This document shows positions 1-6,982 of a DNA stretch of 19,511 bases, one piece after another. The stretch lies in contig CADCLH010000010.1 in the NCBI GenBank assembly GCA_902802215.1, forward strand, positions 1-19,511, in the 5' to 3' direction. The DNA comes from Oscillospiraceae bacterium (GTDB lineage: Bacteria > Bacillota > Clostridia > Oscillospirales > Oscillospiraceae). The position numbers and the translations under genes are program-made. The number at the start of each line of letters is the position of its first letter. Within the stretch, counting starts at the first letter, position 1. The notes under the pieces are model-generated. The model was given only the letters and a program-made list of their open reading frames with translations, was not told the DNA's origin and did not search any database.

Positions 1-507
1 GGTCCGGACGGCGAGCTCGGCGCTTCGCTGCGCTATCTGAGCCAGCGCTACTCCATGCCCTATCCCGAGCTGAAGGGACTGCTGACGGATATCGGCACCG
101 AGGAGCTGGGGCATCTGGAAATGATCGGCACCATCGTCTATCAGCTCACCCGCAACATGGACGCCGAAGACGTCAAGAAAGCCGGTCTCGACGCCTACTT
201 CGTCGACCACACGGCCGGCGTCTATCCCACGGCGGCCTCCGGCTTCCCGTGGAGCGCGGCCTCGATGGCCGTCAAGGGCGACGTCATCGCCGATCTCAGC
301 GAGGACCTGGCCGCCGAGCAGAAGGCGCGCGTGACCTACGACAATATCCTGCGCCTGTCCGACGATCCCGACGTCAACAACGTGATCCGTTTCCTGCGCG
401 AGCGCGAGGTCGTCCACTACCAGCGCTTCGGCGAGGGCCTGCGGCTTGCGACGGAGAAGATGAACGAAAAGAACTTCTACACGGTCAACCCCGCGTTCGA
501 CCGGTAA
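1..507 (+). CDS. Manganese catalase, CotJC family (5' end outside window)
   Basis: The reading frame is open from base 1, so the start lies upstream; 168 residues are visible. Known role of the family: dimanganese catalase that disproportionates hydrogen peroxide; in Bacillus the CotJC form is a spore-coat protein. Seen here: LRYLSQRY, then TDIGTEELGHLEM (one metal-binding Glu and the ExxH pair of the ferritin-like fold) and EREVVHYQRFGEG near the C-terminus (the second Glu/His set). The N-terminal helix with the first Glu is not visible. The family is usually about 190-200 residues, so only a short N-terminal part is missing. The gene ends in TAA just before a strong hairpin terminator. CotJC is typical of endospore formers, which is the main hint to lifestyle. 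The family call is secure; coat localisation is inference. Confidence 0.9.
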   Translation, partial: GPDGELGASLRYLSQRYSMPYPELKGLLTDIGTEELGHLEMIGTIVYQLTRNMDAEDVKKAGLDAYFVDHTAGVYPTAASGFPWSAASMAVKGDVIADLSEDLAAEQKARVTYDNILRLSDDPDVNNVIRFLREREVVHYQRFGEGLRLATEKMNEKNFYTVNPAFDR

Positions 508-514
508 CGAGAAA

Positions 515-552
515 GCGGGCCGGATCATTCGATCCGGCCCGCGGGCTTTTTT
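515..552 (+). terminator. Rho-independent terminator, shared by convergent genes
   Basis: A perfect 12-bp stem (515-526 with 531-542) and a 4-base ATTC loop are followed by GGGC and six T residues (547-552). It terminates the catalase gene. The stop codon of the convergent YbaK-like gene (551-553) lies inside the T tract, so the hairpin probably also serves the minus-strand operon, although the minus side has a poorer U tract. Confidence 0.9.
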
Positions 553-1024
553 ATGCTTCGGGGAGCTTGCATACGTCGATCCAGGCGACGGCGTTGGAGT
601 AGCGGAACAGCTCGTCAAGGTTCAGCTCGATCGCGCTGCTGGCGCTGCCGACGGCGGGAAAGACGGTGGTGAAGCGCTTGAGACTGTCGTCCAGATAGAC
701 GGGGATGCCCTCGTTGCAGCCGAAGGGGCAGACGCCGCCGACCGGGTGGCCGACCAGCTCGAGCACCTCGTCCGCCGTGAGCATCTTGGCCTTGAAGTGG
801 AAATAGTCCTTGAACTTGTGGTTGTCGATCCGGGCGTCGCCCGCCGCGAGGATGAGCATGCAGCCGTCGGCGGTCTTGAACGAGAGGGTCTTGGCGATGC
901 GGGCGCCCTCGACCCCGAGCGCCTGAGCGGCGAGCTCGACCGTGGCGGAGGAGACTTCAAATTCACGGACGCGGTCTTCGATGCCGAGCGCGCGGAAATA
1001 GGCCCGGCCCTTTTCAATGGACAA
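551..1024 (-). CDS. YbaK/EbsC-family aminoacyl-tRNA deacylase
   Basis: A 157-residue protein of the YbaK / ProRS-associated editing domain. Family role: hydrolysis of mischarged aminoacyl-tRNA in trans (for example Cys- or Ala-tRNAPro). Seen: ARIAKTLSFK with the conserved lysine at residue 45, the GHPVGGVCPFG motif at 92-102, and a C-terminal AxELNLDEL segment. Length is normal for a free-standing deacylase. The chosen start is TTG (minus strand, 1024-1022), preceded by GAGG about 8 nt away; no in-frame ATG fits better. It lies 21 nt after the LemA-like gene and is probably the last gene of the minus-strand operon, though its function (translation quality control) has no evident link to its partners. 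Substrate specificity cannot be told from sequence. Confidence 0.87.
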   Translation of the reverse strand: MSIEKGRAYFRALGIEDRVREFEVSSATVELAAQALGVEGARIAKTLSFKTADGCMLILAAGDARIDNHKFKDYFHFKAKMLTADEVLELVGHPVGGVCPFGCNEGIPVYLDDSLKRFTTVFPAVGSASSAIELNLDELFRYSNAVAWIDVCKLPEA

Positions 1025-1045
1025 TGGAATTACCTCATTTCTTTT

Positions 1046-1597
1046 TCACGCAAAGTATGCGGGATAGTTGATGCCGAAGAGCTCGGCAAACTGACGGGTG
1101 GGGAAGCGGTTGTTTTTGCGCAGGAACGTGCTCACGCTCTCGTTGTAGCCGGAGCCGTCGATCTGCGCGCGGCATTCGGCGATCTCCTGCGAAAGGCCCG
1201 CCATCTGCTCGCTGTGCCGGTCGCTCAGATCCTTGTGCGTCAGTTCGTTTTCCAGGATTTTCAGCTTGGTATAGAAGGGATCGAAGGCGGCGTAGACCGC
1301 GGCGATATCGGGGTTGTTCCAGGCGACGGCCTGCTTGAGCGCCGACGTGTCGGCGGAGAGGGGAGCGGTGTCGATCCCGTAGTTATCCCCGATGATGATC
1401 ATCTGCTCGGCGTCCGTACAGAGCGTGCGGATGGCCTGGCCGGCGGACGCCTGTCTCCTGACGCCGCTGTAAAAGCCGTCCGTGACGCGCTCGCAGGCGC
1501 GGGTGAGCTTGAGGTTGGCCGAGATCAGCGTCGAGCCGACCACCAGCAGCACGGTCAGAAAAACCGCGAAGACGGGGTTTTGAAACAGCTTTTTCAT
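1046..1597 (-). CDS. LemA-like membrane protein
   Basis: A 183-residue protein with one N-terminal membrane segment (about residues 8-27), followed by a helical domain. The C-terminal stretch GYNESVSTFL, then RFPTRQFAELFGINY, resembles the LemA family signature (YN..v..yN..i..fP....a..fgf). LemA proteins are small N-anchored helical-bundle proteins of poorly known function. Identity to classical LemA looks weak, so this may be a divergent or LemA-like group. It starts at ATG, 15 nt after the telA-like stop codon, with only a weak GGTAAGAG ribosome site, which suggests translational coupling. Its place directly behind xpaC/telA-like genes suggests a shared envelope-stress role (inference). Confidence 0.7.
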   Translation of the reverse strand: MKKLFQNPVFAVFLTVLLVVGSTLISANLKLTRACERVTDGFYSGVRRQASAGQAIRTLCTDAEQMIIIGDNYGIDTAPLSADTSALKQAVAWNNPDIAAVYAAFDPFYTKLKILENELTHKDLSDRHSEQMAGLSQEIAECRAQIDGSGYNESVSTFLRKNNRFPTRQFAELFGINYPAYFA

Positions 1598-1612
1598 GCG
1601 CTCTTACCGGCG

Positions 1613-2764
1613 TCAGCCGCGCATGGACAGCAGCTTCGCCTTGAGCTCGCCCTCGATCTGCGCAAGCTCCTGCTCGGCCTGCATCCGCTTGGCGCGGCCC
1701 TCGTCCTGGATCTGGCGGACTTCGTCGAGGGTCTGGATCAGCTCGAGGTTGGTCTTCTTGAGCGTCTCGATATCGACGATGCCGCGCTCGGCCTCCTTGG
1801 CGATGTTCACGCTGCCCTGGTGCAGCGCCTCGGCGTTCTTCATCAGCAGCTGGTTGGTCACGTCCGTCACCTCACGCTGGGCCTTCATGGCCTGATCGGA
1901 ATGGTACTGCGACAGGGCGAGCACCATCTGGCTCTTCCACAGAGGGATGGTGTTCATGATGGAGGAGCGGATCTTCTCGGCCATCAGACTGTCGTTGTTC
2001 TGGATCATGCGGATCTGCGGGGACATCTGGATCGAGATCGTGCGCGTCAGCTCCAGATCGTGGATCTTCTTCTCAAAACGGCCGATCATGTTCGAGAAGT
2101 CGTTCGCGGCCTGCGCGTCCTCGGGCAGCCCCGTCTCGCGCGCCTTGGCCTGGTACTTCGGAAGCTCCTCATTGCGCAGCTGCTCGATCTTGAGCTTGCC
2201 GGCCAGGATGTACATCGTCAGCTCCTTGAGGTACTCCTGGTTCTTCTCGTACATCTTGTCCATCATGCTGATGTCCTTCATCAGCGTGATCTCATGCTTT
2301 TCAAGAGACTCGACGATCTTGTCGACATTGACCTCGGCCTTGTCGTAGGACGCCTTCAGCTCGGCGATGCTCTGGGTCGACTTTTTGAACAGGCCCATCA
2401 GGCCCTTCTTCTGCTCGGGCTCGAAGTTCAGACCCTTGAGCTCGACCACCAGGTCGCCCAGCATATCGCCGACCTGGCCGAGATCCTTGGTCCGCACGGT
2501 GCCGAGAGCGGCGCCGGAGAACTCGGAAATGTTCTTCTGGGCGTTGCTGCCGTAGTGCATGACCTGCTCGGTATTGAGAACGTCGATCTTCTCGGAAAAA
2601 GCGCGCACGGCCGCCTGCTCGGCGGGGGACAGGCTGCTCAGGTCGAGCTTCTGCGCAACGACCTCCTCCTGCTTCTCCTCCTCCTTGGGGGCTTCCTGTA
2701 CGGCCGCGGCGGTTTGGCCCTCCGGATCGAGGGTCAGGCTGGGGATGTAGCTGTCTTCGTTCAT
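1613..2764 (-). CDS. telA: Toxic anion resistance protein, TelA family
   Basis: A 383-residue protein matching the TelA/KlaA family throughout. After an acidic, low-complexity N-terminus (about 1-40), SPAEQAAVRAFSEKID begins the conserved helical region. FKKSTQSIAELK, KHEITLMKDI, MYEKNQEYLKELTMYI and TISIQMSPQIRMIQ are typical family stretches, and there is a charged coiled coil near 335-380. Family members are linked to tellurite resistance and to tolerance of cell-envelope-active agents; the biochemical activity is unknown. The ATG is preceded by AAAGGAAG. It begins 17 nt after the XpaC-like gene, a pairing common in Firmicutes. No membrane segment is visible, so it is probably a cytoplasmic or peripheral partner of the membrane protein XpaC (inference). 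Confidence 0.9.
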   Translation of the reverse strand: MNEDSYIPSLTLDPEGQTAAAVQEAPKEEEKQEEVVAQKLDLSSLSPAEQAAVRAFSEKIDVLNTEQVMHYGSNAQKNISEFSGAALGTVRTKDLGQVGDMLGDLVVELKGLNFEPEQKKGLMGLFKKSTQSIAELKASYDKAEVNVDKIVESLEKHEITLMKDISMMDKMYEKNQEYLKELTMYILAGKLKIEQLRNEELPKYQAKARETGLPEDAQAANDFSNMIGRFEKKIHDLELTRTISIQMSPQIRMIQNNDSLMAEKIRSSIMNTIPLWKSQMVLALSQYHSDQAMKAQREVTDVTNQLLMKNAEALHQGSVNIAKEAERGIVDIETLKKTNLELIQTLDEVRQIQDEGRAKRMQAEQELAQIEGELKAKLLSMRG

Positions 2765-2781
2765 GCTGCGTCTTCCTTTCT

Positions 2782-3468
2782 TCAGATGTCAAAATCTTTA
2801 CCGCCGGAGAGACCTTCTCTGGCGAGCATGGTATTCATCACTTCTATGTCGGTCTCAATGTCGAGCGCCTGGTTTTCAAACAGCGAGTCCAGACGCTTCT
2901 TGTAGGCCACGATCGCCTGATCCAGCATCTCGTTGATGTTCTTCATGCTCCTGTCGAGCGTCTCGCCCTCGATGCCCTGCGAGCTCATGCGGTCGTAGGC
3001 GTTGAGAAGCTTGATCGTGGTGGGCAGGTAGTAGTTCATGAACTTCTTGATCTGCGGGATGTCGGAGGGATCGGCGATCGCGTCCTGCGTGATCTTGTCC
3101 GTGATGCGCATGATCTCGTTGATCTTCTTGCGGACCTCGACGTCCTTGATGGACATGTACAGCCTTCCCATCTCGCTGAGCGCGCGGTTGCCCTCGGCGA
3201 TGATGGGGTCGATTTCGGGGCCGAAGCTCTTCTTCGGCGCGGCGGCTTTCGCCTGCTCCCGCGCCTTCTGAAGCTCCTCCTGCTGCTTTTTCTGCTCCTT
3301 CTTCGCGGAGCTGCGGCCGAGCAGGAACGCGATCAGTCCCGAGACCGCGGCCGTCAAAAGAATGGCCCACAGCTTCTGCATGGGCAGCGCGGCTGCCAGC
3401 CCCGCAAACGACAGACCGAAGCCATACAGCGGAGCCAGTTTGAATCTTCTGTTTCCCTTTCCGGTCAA
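2782..3468 (-). CDS. xpaC: XpaC-family membrane protein (5-bromo-4-chloroindolyl phosphate hydrolysis family)
   Basis: A 228-residue protein. Two hydrophobic segments (about 13-30 and 33-51) form an N-terminal hairpin; a Lys/Glu/Gln-rich coiled coil follows (about 55-77), then the conserved XpaC domain with DPIIAEGNRALSEM, KINEIMRITDKI, KKFMNYYLPTTIKLLNAYDR and DIEVMNTML. The family name comes from an old Bacillus phenotype (X-phos hydrolysis); no phosphatase motif is visible and the true function is unknown. The start is TTG (3468-3466) behind a GGGGGG tract 8 nt upstream. The next in-frame ATG (residue 30) would delete most of the membrane hairpin, so TTG is preferred. It is the first gene of the minus-strand operon, with a good sigma-A promoter at 3500-3528. 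Confidence 0.87.
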   Translation of the reverse strand: MTGKGNRRFKLAPLYGFGLSFAGLAAALPMQKLWAILLTAAVSGLIAFLLGRSSAKKEQKKQQEELQKAREQAKAAAPKKSFGPEIDPIIAEGNRALSEMGRLYMSIKDVEVRKKINEIMRITDKITQDAIADPSDIPQIKKFMNYYLPTTIKLLNAYDRMSSQGIEGETLDRSMKNINEMLDQAIVAYKKRLDSLFENQALDIETDIEVMNTMLAREGLSGGKDFDI

Positions 3469-3499
3469 GTGCGATTCCCCCCGGACAAATTTTCATTAT

Positions 3500-3528
3500 A
3501 TTTTATATCTAAATCTTTGCCGCGTCAA
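3500..3528 (-). promoter_or_regulatory. Sigma-A promoter of the xpaC-telA operon
   Basis: On the minus strand, -35 TTGACG (3528-3523), a 17-bp spacer and -10 TAAAAT (3505-3500). An overlapping TATAAT follows at 3500-3495. It lies about 30 nt ahead of the xpaC-like TTG start. Its -35 box is 5 bp from the -35 box of the divergent rpe promoter. Confidence 0.75.
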
Positions 3529-3533
3529 GAGTA

Positions 3534-3562
3534 TTGAAAAGCGCGGACGGCTGTAGTATAAT
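3534..3562 (+). promoter_or_regulatory. Sigma-A promoter of rpe
   Basis: -35 TTGAAA (3534-3539), 17-bp spacer, perfect -10 TATAAT (3557-3562). The expected transcript start near 3569 gives a leader of about 30 nt before the rpe ATG at 3598. This also argues against using the upstream in-frame TTG at 3571 as the start codon. Confidence 0.85.
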
Positions 3563-3597
3563 AACTTAGTTTGAACTGTCAGAGAGGGGACTGCATC

Positions 3598-4260
3598 ATG
3601 ATCAAAGTCGCACCTTCGATCCTTTCCGCCGATTTCGCCGTTTTGGGCGCCGAGACCGAGGACGTCCGCCGCGCGGGCGCCGATCTGCTGCATGTGGATG
3701 TGATGGACGGGATGTTCGTCCCGAATATCTCCCTGGGCGTCCCGGTGATCAAATCGCTGCGCAAAGCGACGGAGATGTTCCTCGACGTGCATCTGATGAT
3801 CGAGCAGCCCGTCCGTTATGTCGAAGAATTCTGCAAGGCGGGGGCGGATCTCGTCAACGTCCATGTGGAGTCCGACAGCGAGGAAAATCTGCTGCGCGCG
3901 ATCGGACTCGCGAAGGCGCAGGGGAAAAAGACCGGCGTCACGCTCAAGCCCAAAACGCCCGCCGAGGCCGTCAAGCCCTATCTGGGCCTCGTGGATCTGA
4001 TCCTCATCATGACCGTGGAGCCCGGCTTCGGCGGTCAGAGCTTCATGCACGATATGCTGCCCAAGATCCGCGCCGTGAAGGCGCTCGTCGACGCGTGCGC
4101 GCCCGGAACGGACATCGAGGTCGACGGCGGGATCGACGCCTCCACCGCGCCGCTGGTCACGGCGGCGGGCGCCAACGTGCTCGTCGCGGGCAGCGCCGTG
4201 TTCGGCAAGGCCGACCGCGCCGCCGCCATCCGCGCAATCCGGGAAAACGCCGTCGGCTGA
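3598..4260 (+). CDS. rpe: Ribulose-phosphate 3-epimerase
   Basis: A 220-residue TIM-barrel enzyme interconverting D-ribulose 5-phosphate and D-xylulose 5-phosphate in the pentose phosphate pathway; cytosolic. Seen: SILSADF at 7-13, HVDVMDGMFVPNISLG (His32 and Asp34 as metal ligand and acid/base), DVHLMIEQP (His65), a VEPGFGGQ phosphate/loop motif (usually VNPGFGGQ), VDGGID (second catalytic Asp) and GANVLVAGSAVF (phosphate grip). The ATG at 3598 is chosen over an upstream in-frame TTG because GAGGGG sits about 8 nt before it, the family begins at this Met, and the upstream TTG lies at the predicted transcript start. RecR follows 10 nt later. Confidence 0.96.
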   Translation: MIKVAPSILSADFAVLGAETEDVRRAGADLLHVDVMDGMFVPNISLGVPVIKSLRKATEMFLDVHLMIEQPVRYVEEFCKAGADLVNVHVESDSEENLLRAIGLAKAQGKKTGVTLKPKTPAEAVKPYLGLVDLILIMTVEPGFGGQSFMHDMLPKIRAVKALVDACAPGTDIEVDGGIDASTAPLVTAAGANVLVAGSAVFGKADRAAAIRAIRENAVG

Positions 4261-4270
4261 GAGGTGCGCC

Positions 4271-4870
4271 ATGTCCTTTTTTCCTGCTTCCCTTGAAAAC
4301 CTGGTCGATCACTTCGCCTCCCTCCCCGGCGTGGGGAGAAAGAGCGCGCAGCGTCTCGCCTTTCATGTGCTCGGCCTTCCCGACGAGGAGGCCCGGGCCT
4401 TCGCCGACGCCATCCTCGATGCCAAGAGCAACGTGCACTGCTGCCGCATCTGCCAGAACCTGACCGAAGGCGAGATCTGCCCGGTCTGCGCCAGCCCCAC
4501 GCGGGACAAGACGACGATCTGCGTCGTGTCCGAGCCGCGGGACGTGCTCAGCATCGAGCGAGGGCGCGAGTACAACGGCACCTATCACGTCCTCCACGGC
4601 GTCCTGAGCCCCATGAGCCATGTCGGCCCCGACGATATCCGCATCAAGGAGCTGCTCACGCGCGTCGCGGAGAACGATATCGAGGAGGTCATCATGGCCA
4701 CGAACCCCGATACCGAGGGCGAGGCCACGGCCATGTATCTCTCCCGTCTGCTCAAGCCCTTCGGCGTCAAGGTGACGCGCCTCGCCTACGGCATCCCGGT
4801 CGGCTCCAACCTTGAGTTTACCGACGACGCCACGCTCAGCCGCGCCATCGAAGGACGCACGGAAATCTGA
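4271..4870 (+). CDS. recR: Recombination mediator protein RecR
   Basis: A 199-residue protein, full family length. RecR acts with RecF/RecO to load RecA onto gapped DNA. Domains in order: helix-hairpin-helix (LPGVGRKSAQRLAFHVL, about 18-34), a four-Cys zinc finger (Cys58, Cys61, Cys70, Cys73; an extra Cys57 precedes it), a Toprim domain from about residue 81 (VVSEPRDVLSIE, then TNPDTEGEATA), and the C-terminal YGIPVGSNLEFTDDATLSRAI stretch typical of RecR. The ribosome site (GAGAGGTG) overlaps the rpe stop codon, so the two genes are probably co-transcribed. RecR often sits with dnaX and the ebfC/yaaK nucleoid protein; here it follows rpe instead. Confidence 0.96.
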   Translation: MSFFPASLENLVDHFASLPGVGRKSAQRLAFHVLGLPDEEARAFADAILDAKSNVHCCRICQNLTEGEICPVCASPTRDKTTICVVSEPRDVLSIERGREYNGTYHVLHGVLSPMSHVGPDDIRIKELLTRVAENDIEEVIMATNPDTEGEATAMYLSRLLKPFGVKVTRLAYGIPVGSNLEFTDDATLSRAIEGRTEI

Positions 4871-4886
4871 TTAGAATTCCGCCGCG

Positions 4887-4917
4887 TTGTCTACACTCTC
4901 TCTGCACGGTACATAAT
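4887..4917 (+). promoter_or_regulatory. Possible sigma-A promoter of the RNase J gene
   Basis: In the 71-nt gap before the RNase J gene, TTGTCT (4887-4892) is followed by TACATA (4910-4915, 17-bp spacer) or, overlapping it, CATAAT (4912-4917, 19-bp spacer). Both readings are imperfect, so this is a tentative call. No terminator is seen between recR and this point, so read-through from rpe-recR is also possible. Confidence 0.4.
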
Positions 4918-4941
4918 GAAAAAACACGAAATGGAGTATCT

Positions 4942-6600
4942 ATGGTTTCTAAGTTAAAAGTAATCCCTCTCGGCGGTCTCGGCGAGATCGGCAAGAACAT
5001 GACCGCCTATGAGTTCGGCAGCGATATCATTGTGGTCGACTGCGGGATGGGCTTCCCGGACGAGGACATGTACGGCATCGACTGCGTCCTCCCCGACATC
5101 AGCTATCTCAAGGCCAACCAGAGCAGGGTGCGGGGCATCATCCTCACCCACGGCCACGAGGACCACATCGGCGCCGTCCCCTATGTGCTCAAAGAGCTCG
5201 ACGTGCCGCTCTACACCACGCCGCTCACCGCCGCGCTCATCGAGCTCAAGCTGGAAGAACACGATCTGCTGTACAATACGCAGATCTTTACCAAAAAGGC
5301 GGGCTCGAGCTTCCGCCTCGGCTGCTTCACCGTGGAGTTCATCCACGTCAACCACTCGATCCCCGACGCGGTCGCGCTGGCCATCAAGACGCCCATCGGG
5401 ACGCTCATCCACACCGGCGACTTCAAGATCGACATCACGCCCATCTCCGGCGGCATGATCGACCTCGTCCGCCTCGGCGAGCTCGGCAACGAGGGCGTGC
5501 TCGCGCTGATGGGCGAGTCCACCAACGTCGAGACGCCGGGGCACTCCGCCTCCGAACGCAAGGTCGGCGAGAGCTTCGACAAGCTCTTCATCGGCTGCGA
5601 CAAGCGCATCATCATCACGACCTTTGCCTCCAACGTCCACCGCCTCCAGCAGATCATCAACGTCGCCGCCAAGTACAAGCGCAAGGTCGCCATCACCGGC
5701 CGCAGCATGGAGAACGTCCTGCACGTCGCCTCGGTGCTGGGCTATATGGACATCCCCGAGAACGTCATGGTGGATCTCGACATGGTCAACAAGCTGCCCC
5801 GCAGCCAGACCGTCATCATCTCCACCGGCAGCCAGGGCGAGACCATGTCCGCCCTCTACCGCATGGCCTTCTCCGAGCACAAGCAGATCCAGGTCGACGC
5901 GGGCGACCGCATCATCATCTCGGCCTCGGCCATCCCCGGCAACGAGACCATGATCAGCCGCGTGATCGACGAGCTGTTCCACAAGGGCGCCGAGGTCATC
6001 TACGACCGGCATACCGATCTGCACGTCACCGGCCACGCCTGTCAGGAGGAGCTCAAAATGATGCTCGCGCTGACAAAGCCCAAGTTCTTCGTCCCGGTCC
6101 ACGGCGAGCACCGCATGCTCGTCAAGCACGCGGAGCTGGCAAAGCTCATGGGCGTGGCGGGCAAAAACACCGTGGTCGCGGAAAACGGCTCCGTGATCGA
6201 GATCAGCAAAAAGTCCATCAAGCAGGAGGGGACAGTCAGCGCCGGGGCCGTGCTGGTGGATTCCTCGGGCGTGGGCTCGGTCGGCAGCGTCGTGCTGCGC
6301 GACCGCCACAAGCTCGCCGAGGACGGCATGGTCGTCGTCGTGCTCACCTTCTCCGAGCACAGCCACATGCTGATCGCCGATCCCCAGATCATCACCCGCG
6401 GCTTCATCTACGTCAAGGAGGCCGAGGAACTGATGGAGGAGCTCAAGCGCGTCGCCATCGAGTCCTGCGACGCCTGCGCCGCCCAGCATATCAGCGACTG
6501 GACCACCATCAAGAGCAAGGTCAAAAACAACGTGTCCGGCTATCTCTACAAGACGACGCGCCGCAGCCCCATGATCCTCCCCGTCATCACGGAGGTTTGA
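4942..6600 (+). CDS. rnj: Ribonuclease J (metallo-beta-lactamase/beta-CASP)
   Basis: A 552-residue RNase J with 5'-3' exonuclease and endonuclease activity in mRNA decay and rRNA maturation. Seen: VIPLGGLGEIGKNM at the N-terminus, VVDCGMGFPDEDM, the metal motif THGHEDHIGA (His70, His72, Asp74, His75), HTGDFKID as a later metal ligand, the beta-CASP region with STNVETPGHSASE and ATNVHRLQQI-like TTFASNVHRLQQI, ISTGSQGE, and HVTGHACQEE and VPVHGEHRML near the C-terminal part of the catalytic core. A C-terminal dimerisation domain follows. Length is typical. The ATG is preceded by GGAG 5 nt upstream. The next gene overlaps its ribosome site with the end of this one, implying coupled expression. 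Whether it is the J1 or J2 type cannot be decided. Confidence 0.95.
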   Translation: MVSKLKVIPLGGLGEIGKNMTAYEFGSDIIVVDCGMGFPDEDMYGIDCVLPDISYLKANQSRVRGIILTHGHEDHIGAVPYVLKELDVPLYTTPLTAALIELKLEEHDLLYNTQIFTKKAGSSFRLGCFTVEFIHVNHSIPDAVALAIKTPIGTLIHTGDFKIDITPISGGMIDLVRLGELGNEGVLALMGESTNVETPGHSASERKVGESFDKLFIGCDKRIIITTFASNVHRLQQIINVAAKYKRKVAITGRSMENVLHVASVLGYMDIPENVMVDLDMVNKLPRSQTVIISTGSQGETMSALYRMAFSEHKQIQVDAGDRIIISASAIPGNETMISRVIDELFHKGAEVIYDRHTDLHVTGHACQEELKMMLALTKPKFFVPVHGEHRMLVKHAELAKLMGVAGKNTVVAENGSVIEISKKSIKQEGTVSAGAVLVDSSGVGSVGSVVLRDRHKLAEDGMVVVVLTFSEHSHMLIADPQIITRGFIYVKEAEELMEELKRVAIESCDACAAQHISDWTTIKSKVKNNVSGYLYKTTRRSPMILPVITEV

Positions 6601-6603
6601 ACC

Positions 6604-6936
6604 ATGAACATCCAGATCTTCGGCAAGAGCAAGTGCTTCGATTCCAAAAAGGCCGAGCGCTGGTTCAAGGAGCGCCGGATCAAATACCAGTATATCGACG
6701 TGCTGAAGTACGGCATGAGCAGGGGAGAGCTCAGCTCCGTCAAAAACGCGGTCGGGCTCGACAACCTGGCCGACCCCAGGGATCAGGACTATCCGCTGTT
6801 CACCTACCTCGCCTCCGCGGAGGCCAAGCTCGACAAGCTCTATGAGGTGCCGGAGCTGCTCAAAACGCCCATCGTGCGCAACGGGAAGCAGGCGACCGTC
6901 GGCTTCTGCCCCGAGGTCTGGAAGAACTGGAAATAG
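6604..6936 (+). CDS. ArsC/Spx-fold (arsenate reductase-like) family protein
   Basis: A 110-residue thioredoxin-fold protein of the ArsC/Spx/YffB family. Seen: IQIFGKSKCFDSKKAERWFKER at the N-terminus with one cysteine (Cys11) in place of a CxxC pair, IKYQYIDVLKYGMSRGEL, and the cis-Pro motif LLKTPIVRNGK near residue 90. The conserved later cysteines of arsenate reductases are absent except one near the C-terminus (GFCPEVW). The protein could be a glutathione-type/YffB-like reductase or a regulator of the Spx kind; true arsenate reduction is doubtful with no ars genes nearby. Its GGAGG (6591-6595) lies within the last codons of the RNase J gene and only 3 nt separate the two genes, so it is in that operon. 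A bidirectional hairpin follows. Confidence 0.8.
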   Translation: MNIQIFGKSKCFDSKKAERWFKERRIKYQYIDVLKYGMSRGELSSVKNAVGLDNLADPRDQDYPLFTYLASAEAKLDKLYEVPELLKTPIVRNGKQATVGFCPEVWKNWK

Positions 6937-6946
6937 GAAACGGAAA

Positions 6947-6982
6947 GCCCCGGAAGAATTGTTTCTTCCGGGGCCGTGTTTA
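6947..6982. terminator. Bidirectional hairpin terminator between convergent genes
   Basis: Perfect 12-bp stem (6947-6958 with 6963-6974), loop TTGT. It sits between the ArsC-like gene (plus) and the acyltransferase gene (minus). U tracts are short on both sides (GTGTTTAT on plus), so efficiency is uncertain, but placement and stem strength support a shared terminator. Confidence 0.75.

Noticed and set aside
746..2905. A 719-codon open frame on the plus strand.
   Set aside because: It is antisense to the ybaK-, lemA- and telA-like genes, has no ribosome site, and its product is a Leu/Gly/His/Asp-rich artefact of GC-rich codons on the opposite strand.
3571..3597. In-frame TTG start 9 codons before rpe.
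   Set aside because: It lies at the predicted transcript start, has no ribosome site, and the family starts at the later Met.
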